Shown piece by piece: positions 17,563-26,701 of a DNA stretch of 64,000 bases. Positions within the stretch are counted from its first letter, which is position 1, and each line of letters opens with the position of its first letter. The stretch comes from Rhodospirillales bacterium (GTDB lineage Bacteria > Pseudomonadota > Alphaproteobacteria > SMXQ01): contig JABIXC010000017.1 in assembly GCA_018666775.1 (NCBI GenBank), positions 1 through 64,000 on the forward strand, read 5' to 3'. Below the pieces are notes generated by a model. That model saw only the letters and a program-made list of their open reading frames with translations, ran no database searches and had not been told where the DNA came from. Position numbers and translations under genes: made by a program.

Positions 17563-18273
17563 CTAAAGCTTTCCCTCAGCCTTAAATTTAATCACTTCGT
17601 CGCGGTTGCGGAGGATTTTTTCGTCTATGCCTTGGTCGGATAGTTCGCCCATTTTTGCGGGATCAAAGAAGCCGGCGGCCATGTCGTAATCGGTGCCGGG
17701 GCGGTATTGAATCCAGTGTTTGAATTCGGTGCAGAGTTCTGGCGTGTCGAAATTATCGATGTAGGTTTCGATCTCGTTGCCGTCTGGGTCTGTGTAATAG
17801 AATGACGTCGATTGGCCGTGGTTGATGCAGTGCGCTGGATCAATGCCCCATTTTTTGGCCTGGCGATAAAGTTTCACCAAATCTTTTAGCGATGCATATT
17901 GAAACGCCGCATGGGCAATGCCGCCGCGCCCGGTGGCGAAGGTGCAGCCCGGGCGTTCCAGAATGGCAAAGCGGTGGTCGCGGTTATCCCAGGAAATAAA
18001 CGCCGCACGCGCGCCGCCAAATTGGCGCTTGTCGCGAAAATTGACCGGCGGGGCATCAAAAAACCGGGTGTAGAAATCGACCATCTTTTCATAATTTTTA
18101 TCGGTGCCGATGGAGACATGGATGAGCGCGGTGGGCTTTGGCACCTCACCCCCTTCGGGGATGCGTTCATCGGGACCGGGGATATAATTTTCTTTAAAAT
18201 TTGCGAGCCACATGTCGTCGTCGGTACGGATGTCGCCTTTGTCGCCTCTGTTGCCAATGTCGCCTTCTGCCAT
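17563..18273 (-). CDS. VOC-family (extradiol dioxygenase-like) protein
   Basis: 236 residues. ALIHVSIGTDKNYEKMVDFY starts the first beta-alpha-beta-beta-beta unit with its His; GGIAHAAFQY gives the second His and DPDGNEIETYIDN the Glu, so a complete metal site is present. This is the arrangement of single-domain extradiol dioxygenases. AGGGAGG precedes ATG 18273. It lies 28 bases downstream of the FAH-type hydrolase gene, on the same strand, consistent with ring-cleavage chemistry in one operon. Confidence 0.87.
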   Translation of the reverse strand: MAEGDIGNRGDKGDIRTDDDMWLANFKENYIPGPDERIPEGGEVPKPTALIHVSIGTDKNYEKMVDFYTRFFDAPPVNFRDKRQFGGARAAFISWDNRDHRFAILERPGCTFATGRGGIAHAAFQYASLKDLVKLYRQAKKWGIDPAHCINHGQSTSFYYTDPDGNEIETYIDNFDTPELCTEFKHWIQYRPGTDYDMAAGFFDPAKMGELSDQGIDEKILRNRDEVIKFKAEGKL

Positions 18274-18301
18274 GAGAGCCTCCCTGAAATAAGTGTTATT
18301 T

Positions 18302-19330
18302 TTATGTGTTGTGTTTCCACTGCCAGCTGGGGGGCAATGGGTCTTCGATGATGTGGTTGCGCATGGTGCCGATGCCGATGACTTCGGATTCCAAAATATC
18401 GCCCGGCTTTAATAATTTATCATCACCGCCATCTTTGCCACTGGCCACCCCGGCGGGTGATCCGGTCAGCACCACGTCGCCCGGCAGCAATTCGATTTGG
18501 GAAATATAGGAAATGATTTGGGGAATTTTCCAGATCATTTCTTCGGTGTTGGCATCCTGGCGGATGTCACCGTTCACCCGGGTGCGGATGGCCAGATTGT
18601 TGGGGTCTGTAATTTCATCGGCGGTGACAAAACATGGCCCCATGGGGCAAAACCCATCAAAGCTTTTGCCCAACAATCGGTTACCTTCCAGCCGTTCAAC
18701 CTTGCCCACATCGCGGGCGGTGACATCATTGGCAATGGTGTAGCCGGCAACCATGTCCATGGCGTGTTCGGCGGGCACATTTTTGCACCGCGTGCCAATG
18801 ACAAAGGCCATTTCGGTTTCATAATCCATCATCTTGCACGCCGCCGGTTTGACGATGTCATCATGGGGGCCAACGATGGCCGATGATCCCTTGAACCAGG
18901 TGGTGGGCAGGGCAAAGGGCTGTGGGGAATCGCTCATTTCTGCGTGATGGGCGCGATAATTTCGCCCAGCCGCGATCACCTTTGATGGGTTGAGGGGGGC
19001 AAACAGCACGGCATCGGCCAATGGGGTAAACAAGGGTTCATCGTTTAAGCCCCGCGCATCCAGATGGGCAGCCTGTTTTTCTAAATAGGCCGCGCCTGCG
19101 CGCGCAGCATCCATTGCGGCGGGGCCTGCGGTCAGCAAAGCGGTGCTTTCTGGGCCAATGCGCAATTGGGCCACGTCTTCGGCCTGCGTATCGCCAGATT
19201 CTGCCAACATCCGGGCATAGCCCGCGCGCACATCACCGATGGTGTCTCCGGTGCCGTTATTGTTGATTAAAACGCCTAATCGCCGCGCCCTTGGCCGTTC
19301 GCCCATAGCCGTGTAGCTGAGAAGTTTCAT
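18302..19330 (-). CDS. Fumarylacetoacetate hydrolase-family protein
   Basis: 342 residues. A ~100-residue N-terminal domain precedes the FAH core: AAGRNYRAHHAEM, WFKGSSAIVGPHDDIVKP, DYETEMAFVIG (metal-binding acidic residues), and IANDVTARDVG. GDVVLTGSPAGVA near the C-terminus is the usual turn. Family members hydrolyse or isomerise 2,4-dioxo acids, including meta-cleavage products, in line with the VOC gene next to it. Transcribed first in the pair. A second FAH-family gene lies at 46308. Confidence 0.9.
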   Translation of the reverse strand: MKLLSYTAMGERPRARRLGVLINNNGTGDTIGDVRAGYARMLAESGDTQAEDVAQLRIGPESTALLTAGPAAMDAARAGAAYLEKQAAHLDARGLNDEPLFTPLADAVLFAPLNPSKVIAAGRNYRAHHAEMSDSPQPFALPTTWFKGSSAIVGPHDDIVKPAACKMMDYETEMAFVIGTRCKNVPAEHAMDMVAGYTIANDVTARDVGKVERLEGNRLLGKSFDGFCPMGPCFVTADEITDPNNLAIRTRVNGDIRQDANTEEMIWKIPQIISYISQIELLPGDVVLTGSPAGVASGKDGGDDKLLKPGDILESEVIGIGTMRNHIIEDPLPPSWQWKHNT

Positions 19331-19514
19331 AATGGGTGTGCTCCCTTTTGCATTCCCCGTTTCGGGTTATTTTTCTTAACCATTCCCACAGCTTAGACCG
19401 GGGTGAGATCGGAGGGAAGGGCGTTGACCAGCGCGCCGGATTGCGGCACTCTGTCACCAAGGCCGCGACAAACAGGCGGTGGTACATATAGATATGACAG
19501 GGAAGGGACTATTC

Positions 19515-20888
19515 ATGAAACGCATGATGATGATTGCCGCCACGGTTGCGGCAGGAATTGGCATGGCACCGCTGGCAAATGCGGCTGACCTGCCCAAAAC
19601 AACGCAGAAAATGCTCAAGGCCTTAAAGCTGAATGCATCCATCCTGAAAGGTGTGGATCAGGAACTGACGGTTCCAAAGGCATGGCTGAAGACAGCACGG
19701 AACAAGGAAAAGATTGTCAAGATCTACACCACCATGCGGCCGAAAGCATGGAAGAAGATGAATGACATCTGGAAAGAACGCTATCCCGGGATCGAGCTGA
19801 AACATTCAGAGGTTCGCGGCGCCGGCAGACGGTATATCCGGCCTTTGGCAGCCTTCAAGGAAGGCCGTTATCTGACCGATATCGTCATGGGGCTTTCTGG
19901 CAACGTCTATTTGTTCCGCAATGCAAACGCATTCCACAGCCTTGCTGATATTCCCACCTATAAATCGGCAGTGCCCGATGCCACCAAACAAAAAGACCAT
20001 ATTGCTGCGGCAACGCGGTCACGTTATTGGTGCATGTCGTATAACACCAAGCGGGTCAAAAAATCTGATCTGCCCAAAACCTGGGATGATCTGGTCAATT
20101 CAAAGCGCTTTGGCGGTAAAAAACTTCTGATCGGCAACCGGCCCAATAACTGGCTGTTGAACCTGTGGGAAGCCAAGGGCGATGACTGGGGCCGTGATTT
20201 CACGACCAAGATGATGAAGGGCCTGAAGCCTCAGCTTCGCAAAGAAGGCATGAGCGGCCTGTTGCAGCTTGTCATTCTGGGTGAAGGCGATGCGGCAATC
20301 CCATCGGCCATGAACCGGGTTGCACCGCTTCATGACAAGGGTGCGCCCATTGGCCATCATTGCCCGACACCGGTGGTCAACACCGTGTCTGAATTGGGTG
20401 TGTTCAAGAATGCACCCCATATCAATGGTGCGAAAATCTGGGTCAACTGGTTCTTGTCAAAAGAAGGCCAGATTGCACAATATTGGGCCAATAAATCGAC
20501 GCCCGTTCACAAGGGATTGCAGGGCAAGGAATTCATCCGTTGGCCCGCAAGCGTCAAGGGTAAGGCCCTGGCCGTTCACGGCACCGATTCGGCGGCAACG
20601 TCGGTTCGTCTGGCCAAATTCTGGAACCCATTGTGGCTCGGTGGTGGGGGATATATCCCACCCAAGGCCAGCATCGTTACGGTCAAGCTTGAAGCCGTTA
20701 AACGGGGTGGTCGTCGCATCCATTTCACGGTCAATGGCAAAAAAGACAAGGCCAAGGTTTCAAGAAGCCGGACCAAAATTGAAGTCGGCGGAAAATCAGC
20801 CAAGCGCAAGGATATGAAGGTCGGCATGACCTGCAAGGTAAAATATCCAGCAGGCGGCGGCGAAGCCAAATACATCAAGTGTAACTAG
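19515..20888 (+). CDS. ABC importer periplasmic binding protein (iron/polyamine type) with basic two-Cys module
   Basis: 457 residues from ATG 19515 (GGAAGGG upstream). Signal peptide to about LANAADLP; the core (residues ~70-370) resembles type 2 extracellular solute-binding proteins: KIVKIYTTMRPKAWKKMNDI, then LGVFKNAPHINGAKIWVNWF and FLSKEGQ near the end. It begins an operon with a fused permease, a beta-propeller protein and an ATPase. Residues ~396-457 are the same kind of basic module as in the two TctC-type proteins: KRGGRRIHFTVNGKK, then RTKIEVGGKSAKRKDMK, then GMTC and a terminal KC, again C-x15-C. Ligand unknown; iron, thiamine or another small ligand is possible. Confidence 0.88.
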   Translation: MKRMMMIAATVAAGIGMAPLANAADLPKTTQKMLKALKLNASILKGVDQELTVPKAWLKTARNKEKIVKIYTTMRPKAWKKMNDIWKERYPGIELKHSEVRGAGRRYIRPLAAFKEGRYLTDIVMGLSGNVYLFRNANAFHSLADIPTYKSAVPDATKQKDHIAAATRSRYWCMSYNTKRVKKSDLPKTWDDLVNSKRFGGKKLLIGNRPNNWLLNLWEAKGDDWGRDFTTKMMKGLKPQLRKEGMSGLLQLVILGEGDAAIPSAMNRVAPLHDKGAPIGHHCPTPVVNTVSELGVFKNAPHINGAKIWVNWFLSKEGQIAQYWANKSTPVHKGLQGKEFIRWPASVKGKALAVHGTDSAATSVRLAKFWNPLWLGGGGYIPPKASIVTVKLEAVKRGGRRIHFTVNGKKDKAKVSRSRTKIEVGGKSAKRKDMKVGMTCKVKYPAGGGEAKYIKCN

Positions 20889-20909
20889 TACCAATTGTCA
20901 TCCAAGACG

Positions 20910-20937
20910 GCCCCGGCGCATATAATGGCGTCGGGGC
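20910..20937 (+). promoter_or_regulatory. Intercistronic hairpin after the binding-protein gene
   Basis: GCCCCGGCGC and GCGTCGGGGC form a 10-bp stem (one G-T) around ATATAATG, without a following T-run. Such hairpins commonly protect binding-protein mRNA and lower expression of the downstream permease; that role is inferred. Confidence 0.6.
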
Positions 20938-20967
20938 GGCCTTGCGCAATTGGCCTAAGGAATTTTA

Positions 20968-22755
20968 ATGGCAGTTGATACATTTAATGGGCCAGCACAA
21001 GCCGGGCTGATGGTCAGGTTGAAATCAAGGCTTCGCAGGTTCAACCCATGGCATTGGGCCTTGTTCTTCCTGATCCTGATCATGGTTGGGCTACCCTTTA
21101 TCTTTCTGATTTTGGGGTCTCTCTCCAGTGCCCAGGTGCCAACGGACATAACGCTTTCAGAGCTTGATTTTGAAAATTATTTTGATGTCTGGTGGGACCC
21201 ATCCACCTATTCGCTGTTTTACAACACCTTTGTTTATGTCACCGGGGCGACGGCGTTGGGGATTACCATGGCGGCGTGTCTGGCGTGGCTTGTGGAACGC
21301 ACGGATGTTCCCGGGAAAGTATGGATTTATGCAGGCGTGCCCATGACGCTGGCCATGCCGGGCATGTTGCAGGCCATGGCGTGGGTGTTGCTGTTATCGC
21401 CCCGGGTTGGCTTCCTGAACACCTTTTTTACGGAGACCTTGGGCATCCCCATGGACCCCATCAACATCTATTCCATTGGCGGGATGATCTTTGTTGAAGG
21501 CCTGCGTTTGGTGCCCACAGCGTTTCTGATGCTGGTGCCATTGCTGCGTTCCATGGATCCGTCTTTGGAAGAGGCTGCCTATATGTCTGGCGCCAATCCA
21601 GGTTCAACCCTTCGGAAGGTAACCATCCGGCTGATGTTGCCGGGTTTGGTGGCCATTGTTATCTATCAATTCATCACGGCATTTGAAGTGTTCGAGGTGC
21701 CGGGCATTTTGGGCATGCCCGCTGATATTTTCGTGTTTTCAACCAAGATTTATGCCATTCACCAAACGGCAACCGTGTTGCCCGCGTACGGCAAGGCCAA
21801 TGCATTGGCGATGATCTATATGGTGGTGGCGGTGATTGCTACCATTGCCTATTCCCGGGTGATTGCCCATCAGGAACGGTATTCCATCGTTACCGGAAAG
21901 GGCTATCGCCCCCGGTTGACGTCACTGGGCTCTTGGAAGTGGCTGGCCTTTTTGGGGGCGGGTCTGTTCTTGCTGTTTTCCATCATTTTGCCGTTCTTCG
22001 TGTTTTTATACGTCTCTCTCTTGCCCTTCGTCCAAGCCCCCAGCTGGGAGATTTTCGGGACAATGACGACGGAGCATTACTGGGGTCTTGGCGATGACCA
22101 GTGGATTGGCATTTCCATCTGGAACACCATCATGTTGGTGGTGGTGACCTCCACCGGCACGGTCTTGCTGTCATTTCTTGTGGCTTTGGTGGTCGTGCGG
22201 TCAAAATTCGTTGCCAGGAAATTACTGGATCAATTGGCATTTATGCCCCATGCCATTCCGGGCATCGTTTTGGGGCTGGCCTTTATGTGGGTGTTTTTGC
22301 AAGGCGACAAGATCGGCATTACGCTGTTTGGCAGCCTGTGGGGCATTTGTATTGTCTTCATCATCAGCTACATTTCATACGGCACCCGGGCGATGAACGC
22401 AGCCATCATGCAAATCCATAAAGAACTGGAAGAGGCGGCCCATGTTTCCGGTGCGCGCCAATGGCGAACCATGGTGCGGGTGTTTTTCCCACTACTGTTG
22501 CCATCCTTTGTCGGTGTCTGGATATGGGTCATGCTTCATGTTGTGCGTTCGGCATCTTTGCCGCTGATCCTCTATGAAGGGCCAGAAAATCAAGTTTTGG
22601 CAGTTTTGATATGGAACATGTGGGACGAAGGTGAAATTCAGGCTGTGGGGGCACTTGGGGTCTTGATGATCCTGCTTTTGATGCTGATCACCCTTGCGGT
22701 CCGGTCATACGCATTTGGGTCCTCCACCAAAATTCAGGGTGATGCCAAGAAGTAG
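20968..22755 (+). CDS. ABC transporter permease, two fused membrane domains
   Basis: 595 residues with about twelve membrane segments, arranged as two complete permease domains as in FbpB/SfuB-type iron(III) permeases. Each half has an EAA loop that contacts the ATPase: EEAAYMSGANPGSTLRKVTI and EEAAHVSGARQWRTMVRVFF. Hydrophobic segments start at about residues 30, 85, 120 and 325. AAGGA precedes ATG 20968. It lies 79 bases after the binding-protein gene in the same operon. Confidence 0.92.
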   Translation: MAVDTFNGPAQAGLMVRLKSRLRRFNPWHWALFFLILIMVGLPFIFLILGSLSSAQVPTDITLSELDFENYFDVWWDPSTYSLFYNTFVYVTGATALGITMAACLAWLVERTDVPGKVWIYAGVPMTLAMPGMLQAMAWVLLLSPRVGFLNTFFTETLGIPMDPINIYSIGGMIFVEGLRLVPTAFLMLVPLLRSMDPSLEEAAYMSGANPGSTLRKVTIRLMLPGLVAIVIYQFITAFEVFEVPGILGMPADIFVFSTKIYAIHQTATVLPAYGKANALAMIYMVVAVIATIAYSRVIAHQERYSIVTGKGYRPRLTSLGSWKWLAFLGAGLFLLFSIILPFFVFLYVSLLPFVQAPSWEIFGTMTTEHYWGLGDDQWIGISIWNTIMLVVVTSTGTVLLSFLVALVVVRSKFVARKLLDQLAFMPHAIPGIVLGLAFMWVFLQGDKIGITLFGSLWGICIVFIISYISYGTRAMNAAIMQIHKELEEAAHVSGARQWRTMVRVFFPLLLPSFVGVWIWVMLHVVRSASLPLILYEGPENQVLAVLIWNMWDEGEIQAVGALGVLMILLLMLITLAVRSYAFGSSTKIQGDAKK

Positions 22756-22850
22756 GGGGCGCGCTTGCGCTAGCCAAGGGAATGAAGGACAATAGCTTTA
22801 ATATAAAAAACGGCCCAAAAGGGCTGAATATCGGGGAGAGCGTAGCGTAA

Positions 22851-24161
22851 ATGAGCGGACCAATTACCCACAATACCCGCCATATATGTCGTCTGGACAT
22901 TGAAGGTGGCGGCCAGGTCAGGACCGATGGCAATTTTCTCTATATTGCCCATATGGAACCGCCTTTTGGCACCTCAATCTATGATATTTCAGACCCCCGG
23001 AAACCTAAGATGGTTGGCAAGGTAGAACTGCCAAACGATCATTCCCACAGCCACAAAGTGCGGGTTGCTGGCAACACCATGATTACCAATGCAGAATTCT
23101 GGTATCGGGGTTCCATGGGCAAAGCGCGCAAGGTACGCGGGGCACAGCTTTCTTTGGAAAAAACGTTGGGTCGGCCAGCAAGCCACGAAGAATTGGCAAA
23201 AGAGGTTGGGGCCAACGCCGAAGACATTCCGGAAATGATCCGCGTTGAAAACGCCACCAATTACGATGAAGGCGGTTTTCATATGTGGGATATTTCGGAT
23301 AAATCCGCACCAAAGCATCTTCATTTTGAAAAGACCTTTGGCAAGGGCGCGCATCGCTTCGATATGGATGAAAATTACGCTTATATTTCCACCGAAATGG
23401 AAGGCTTTGTCGGCAATATTCTGGTGATCTATGACATCACCAACCCGTCAAGCCCGCAAGAGGTTTCGCGTTGGTGGTTGCCCGGTCAAAACACGGCTGC
23501 GGGTGAAACGCCCACCTGGCCCGGGGCTTATGTGCGGTTGCACCATGCATTGCGTTCAGGGGATGAACTGTGGGCAGGCTGCTGGGGCGGTGGCCTTGCG
23601 GGCATTGATATCAGCGACATCAAAAACCCAAAGACATTTTGCCATTACGATTATCACCCCCCTGTCCGCGAAGTAAGCCACACCTTTATGCGTGTGCCTT
23701 TCAAGGTGGCGGGTCGCGAAATTGCGTTGGCCATTGATGAAGAAGGCAGCAGCCCGTATGTGGGCCAAATGCATGCCTACATGTGGGTGTTCGATGTCGA
23801 AGACCGGACCAACCCAAAACCCATCTCCACGTTCTCCATGGAAGAAGGGGACAGCCCCTATGCCAAAATGGCCATTAATTCAGGGGAACGGTTTGGCGCC
23901 CATCAATTCCGTGAAAAAATGACCGATACCCTGGTTTACGCAACATGGTTTGCAGGGGGGTTGCGGATTGTCGATATCGCCGATCCCATGCTGCCCACGG
24001 AAGTTGGATCCTTTATTCCAGAGCCAAGTACAGGCCGCGATGGTGTTAAAGGCCATCAATCGGTTCAAAGCAATGATGTTGATCTGGATGATCGCGGCAT
24101 TATTTACCTCCTTGATCGTTTCAAGGGACTGGACGTAATTGAATACACCCCTCATGCTTGA
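22851..24161 (+). CDS. LVIVD-repeat beta-propeller protein inside the ABC operon
   Basis: 436 residues, no signal peptide, so probably cytoplasmic. Repeated blades of the form Y-D-I-S-D-P-x-x-P appear: SIYDISDPRKPKMVGKVEL, HMWDISDKSAPKHLHF, VIYDITNPSSPQEVSRWW, GIDISDIKNPKTFCHY, VFDVEDRTNPKPISTF and RIVDIADPMLPTEVG. This is the LVIVD pattern. His residues are frequent (DHSHSHK, GAHRFD, LHHALR, GAHQF), possibly binding metal. Residues ~100-135 interrupt the propeller with a charged helix pair (SLEKTLGRPASHEELAKEVG). It lies between permease and ATPase genes (95 and 29 bases), so it is probably coexpressed with transport, but its role is unknown. Confidence 0.82.
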   Translation: MSGPITHNTRHICRLDIEGGGQVRTDGNFLYIAHMEPPFGTSIYDISDPRKPKMVGKVELPNDHSHSHKVRVAGNTMITNAEFWYRGSMGKARKVRGAQLSLEKTLGRPASHEELAKEVGANAEDIPEMIRVENATNYDEGGFHMWDISDKSAPKHLHFEKTFGKGAHRFDMDENYAYISTEMEGFVGNILVIYDITNPSSPQEVSRWWLPGQNTAAGETPTWPGAYVRLHHALRSGDELWAGCWGGGLAGIDISDIKNPKTFCHYDYHPPVREVSHTFMRVPFKVAGREIALAIDEEGSSPYVGQMHAYMWVFDVEDRTNPKPISTFSMEEGDSPYAKMAINSGERFGAHQFREKMTDTLVYATWFAGGLRIVDIADPMLPTEVGSFIPEPSTGRDGVKGHQSVQSNDVDLDDRGIIYLLDRFKGLDVIEYTPHA

Positions 24162-24190
24162 TTGCATAATTACTAACAAGAGAGTCTGAC

Positions 24191-25291
24191 ATGATTAAAA
24201 TTGAAAACCTCCATGTTCACTATGAAAGTACCGAAGGCAGGGTTCACGCGGTGCGCGGAATCAACATCAATGTTGCCGAAGGGCAATTTTATACGATGTT
24301 GGGCCCATCCGGTTGTGGCAAGACGACCACGCTGCGCTCTCTGGCGGGTTTGGAACGGCCATCGGGCGGGACCATCTCAATCAATAATCAGGTGGTGTTT
24401 TCTGCCGATAACCACACCATGGTCCCGGCGTACAGGCGCGACATTGGGATGGTATTTCAAAGCTATGCCATTTGGCCCCACATGGACGTTTTCAACAACG
24501 TGGCCTTCCCCTTGCAGGAAATGAAGGGGCGCTTCACAAAAGCAGAAATCCGCGAAAAGGTCTTGAAGGCACTGGAACTGGTGCAGCTTGTTGGCTACGA
24601 AGATCGCCCGGCACCGTTTCTTTCCGGTGGCCAGCAACAGCGTCTGGCATTGGCCCGGGCGTTGGTTCGCGAACCTCAGGTTTTGTTGCTGGATGAACCG
24701 CTTTCAAACCTTGATGCAAAGCTTCGTGAAGAAACCAGAACGGAAATTCGCGATCTTGTAAAACGGCTTGGCATCACCACCATTTATGTGACCCATGATC
24801 AGTTAGAAGCATTGACCATGTCTGATGTGATTGCGGTCATGGAAGAAGGCTTGATCGTACAAGAAGGGTCCCCGACCGAGATTTATCAGACCCCCAAAGT
24901 TCGTTTTGTTGCTGATTTCATTGGTTTGACCAATTTCATCGAAGGCAAGGTGCGGACCGCCGCCAGCAAGGGTGGCATGGGCGAAGTTGAAACGGCCAAT
25001 GGCATCATCCGATGCAGCCTGCCCAATGGTTCCACCACGGGGGACAATGTGGTTGTCGTTGTGCGTCCCGAAGATGTGAATGTCATTCCGGCAAAGGACG
25101 CCATAAGCGGTGAAAATATTTTGGAAGGCAAAGTATCCGTCGCCATGTTTATGGGGGATTCGAAGGAATACCGCATTGCATTGAAGGATTCATCGCTGCG
25201 TCTGAAAATGCATCCCTCAACGGACTTCACCGAAGGCGAAGTGGTGCGCATTGAAATTCCGGCTGATTGCTGCCGAGCACTTTCCCGGTAA
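24191..25291 (+). CDS. ABC transporter ATP-binding protein (FbpC/PotA type)
   Basis: 366 residues. Walker A GPSGCGKTTTLRSL, Q-loop VFQSYAIWPHM, signature LSGGQQQRLALARAL, Walker B VLLLDEPLSNLDAKL and switch His in YVTHDQLEALTMSD are all intact. A C-terminal TOBE-like region (residues ~245-360) fits the iron/polyamine/opine importer class. It closes the four-gene operon and is followed by a strong terminator. Confidence 0.94.
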   Translation: MIKIENLHVHYESTEGRVHAVRGININVAEGQFYTMLGPSGCGKTTTLRSLAGLERPSGGTISINNQVVFSADNHTMVPAYRRDIGMVFQSYAIWPHMDVFNNVAFPLQEMKGRFTKAEIREKVLKALELVQLVGYEDRPAPFLSGGQQQRLALARALVREPQVLLLDEPLSNLDAKLREETRTEIRDLVKRLGITTIYVTHDQLEALTMSDVIAVMEEGLIVQEGSPTEIYQTPKVRFVADFIGLTNFIEGKVRTAASKGGMGEVETANGIIRCSLPNGSTTGDNVVVVVRPEDVNVIPAKDAISGENILEGKVSVAMFMGDSKEYRIALKDSSLRLKMHPSTDFTEGEVVRIEIPADCCRALSR

Positions 25292-25317
25292 GCCAGTCAC
25301 AAACGCGTAAGATTAAA

Positions 25318-25354
25318 AAAAGGGCGGCACCTGCAAGAGGTGCCGCCCTTTTTA
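25318..25354. terminator. Bidirectional rho-independent terminator
   Basis: AAAGGGCGGCACCT and AGGTGCCGCCCTTT form a perfect stem around GCAAG, with A-run before and T-run after. It serves both the ABC operon and the convergent Mo-hydroxylase operon. Confidence 0.93.
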
Positions 25355-25374
25355 ATTTTGTTCGACAAAGATAT

Positions 25375-26169
25375 TTAGCTGGCGGATTCCACAGCGCGCT
25401 TGGCCATGACAGAAATCAGGTGGGCTCGGTAATCAGAACCACAATGAATATCAGACATCAAGTCGTCTTCGCCGTAAGCAATACCATCAATGGCATCGGC
25501 TGAGAAATTGGCGGAAAGGGCTTTTTCCATATCCGTTGCTCGGAACACACATTCCTTTGCACCCGTAATGGCCAGACGGACATCACTGCCAAATTTGGCA
25601 ACAAATGCACCAACCATGGCAAACCCGGATGCGGGTTGGGGGAATTTTATGTAAGCGGCGGCATCGGGAATGGGGAAGTGAATGGCGGTGATAATTTCGC
25701 CTTCTTCCAGCGCCGTTTCAAACAAGTCGAGGAAGAAATCATCGGCAGCGATTTTGCGGCTGTTGGTTTCTATTGTAGCCCCAAGCCCAAGCACGCCTGC
25801 AGGATAATCAGCAGCGGGATCAGAATTGGCAACCGATCCACCCATGGTACCACGATTGCGAACGCTTGGATCGCCAATACCGCCAGCAAGGGCCGCCAAG
25901 GCCGGAATGGCCTTTTGTACATCAGCGGAGGTGTTGACGGCCACATGGCGAGTCATGGCACCGATAGAGACGGTGTCAGCGGAAACTGAAATGGTGTTGA
26001 GCCCATCGACGCCGCCCAGATCAACCAGATCACTGGGTGATGCAAGGCGAAGCTTCATGGAAGGGATCAAGGTCATGCCACCCGCAAGCAATTTGCGATC
26101 CTCAGCATCGGCGGCTATTTTGGCCGCTTCATCGAGGCTGGCGGGGCGGTGATAGTTAAATTCGTACAT
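25375..26169 (-). CDS. Molybdenum hydroxylase FAD subunit (CoxM-like)
   Basis: 264 residues. NYHRPASLDEAAKIAADAED opens the domain; LLAGGMTLIPSMKLRLA and RGTMGGSVANSDPAADYPA are the two FAD-binding motifs of the xanthine dehydrogenase/CODH medium subunit. It passes electrons from the 2Fe-2S subunit to an acceptor. Last gene of the leftward operon, 16 bases after the CoxS-like gene. Confidence 0.92.
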   Translation of the reverse strand: MYEFNYHRPASLDEAAKIAADAEDRKLLAGGMTLIPSMKLRLASPSDLVDLGGVDGLNTISVSADTVSIGAMTRHVAVNTSADVQKAIPALAALAGGIGDPSVRNRGTMGGSVANSDPAADYPAGVLGLGATIETNSRKIAADDFFLDLFETALEEGEIITAIHFPIPDAAAYIKFPQPASGFAMVGAFVAKFGSDVRLAITGAKECVFRATDMEKALSANFSADAIDGIAYGEDDLMSDIHCGSDYRAHLISVMAKRAVESAS

Positions 26170-26185
26170 TTGTTTTCTCCCTGGC

Positions 26186-26665
26186 TCAGCCCTTGTTCAT
26201 GGCTTTGATACCACTTTCGATGGCTTCAACGATGTGTTGATAGCCAGTACAGCGGCAGATGTTGCCTTCCAGTTCCTGGCGGATGGTTGCTTCATCGGCA
26301 TCGGGAATGCGGCGTGCGATATCACATCCCACCATCACCATGCCCGGGGTACAGAATCCGCATTGCAGACCATGATGTTCCCAAAAGGCCTTTTGCATGG
26401 GATGAAGTTCATTATCGCCGGACGCCAGTCCTTCGATGGAAACCACATCGGCCCCTTCGCACTGAGCTGCAAAAATGGTGCAAGACTTAACGGCTTCGCC
26501 GTTGAGATGCACATTGCAGCACCCGCATTGGGATGTGTCACAGCCCACATGGGTCCCTGTCAGGCCCAGATGTTCTCTAATGTATTGAACAAGAAGTGTA
26601 CGGTCTTCGACGTCCGCAGATACATTCTTGCCGTTTACGGTCATACTGACTTTTGTCGTGGCCAA
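26186..26665 (-). CDS. Molybdenum hydroxylase [2Fe-2S] subunit (CoxS-like)
   Basis: 159 residues. [16 protein letters not shown] plus a further Cys binds the plant-type cluster; [13 protein letters not shown] and [15 protein letters not shown] bind the second. The start is best placed at TTG 26665, which has an AAAGGAGGG at ideal distance; the longer reading to 26701 has none. Forms the small subunit of the L-M-S complex. Confidence 0.93.
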   Translation of the reverse strand: MATTKVSMTVNGKNVSADVEDRTLLVQYIREHLGLTGTHVGCDTSQCGCCNVHLNGEAVKSCTIFAAQCEGADVVSIEGLASGDNELHPMQKAFWEHHGLQCGFCTPGMVMVGCDIARRIPDADEATIRQELEGNICRCTGYQHIVEAIESGIKAMNKG

Positions 26666-26701
26666 GGGTTCCCTCCTTTTGTTGCCGCCCTGATTATGCA
26701 C

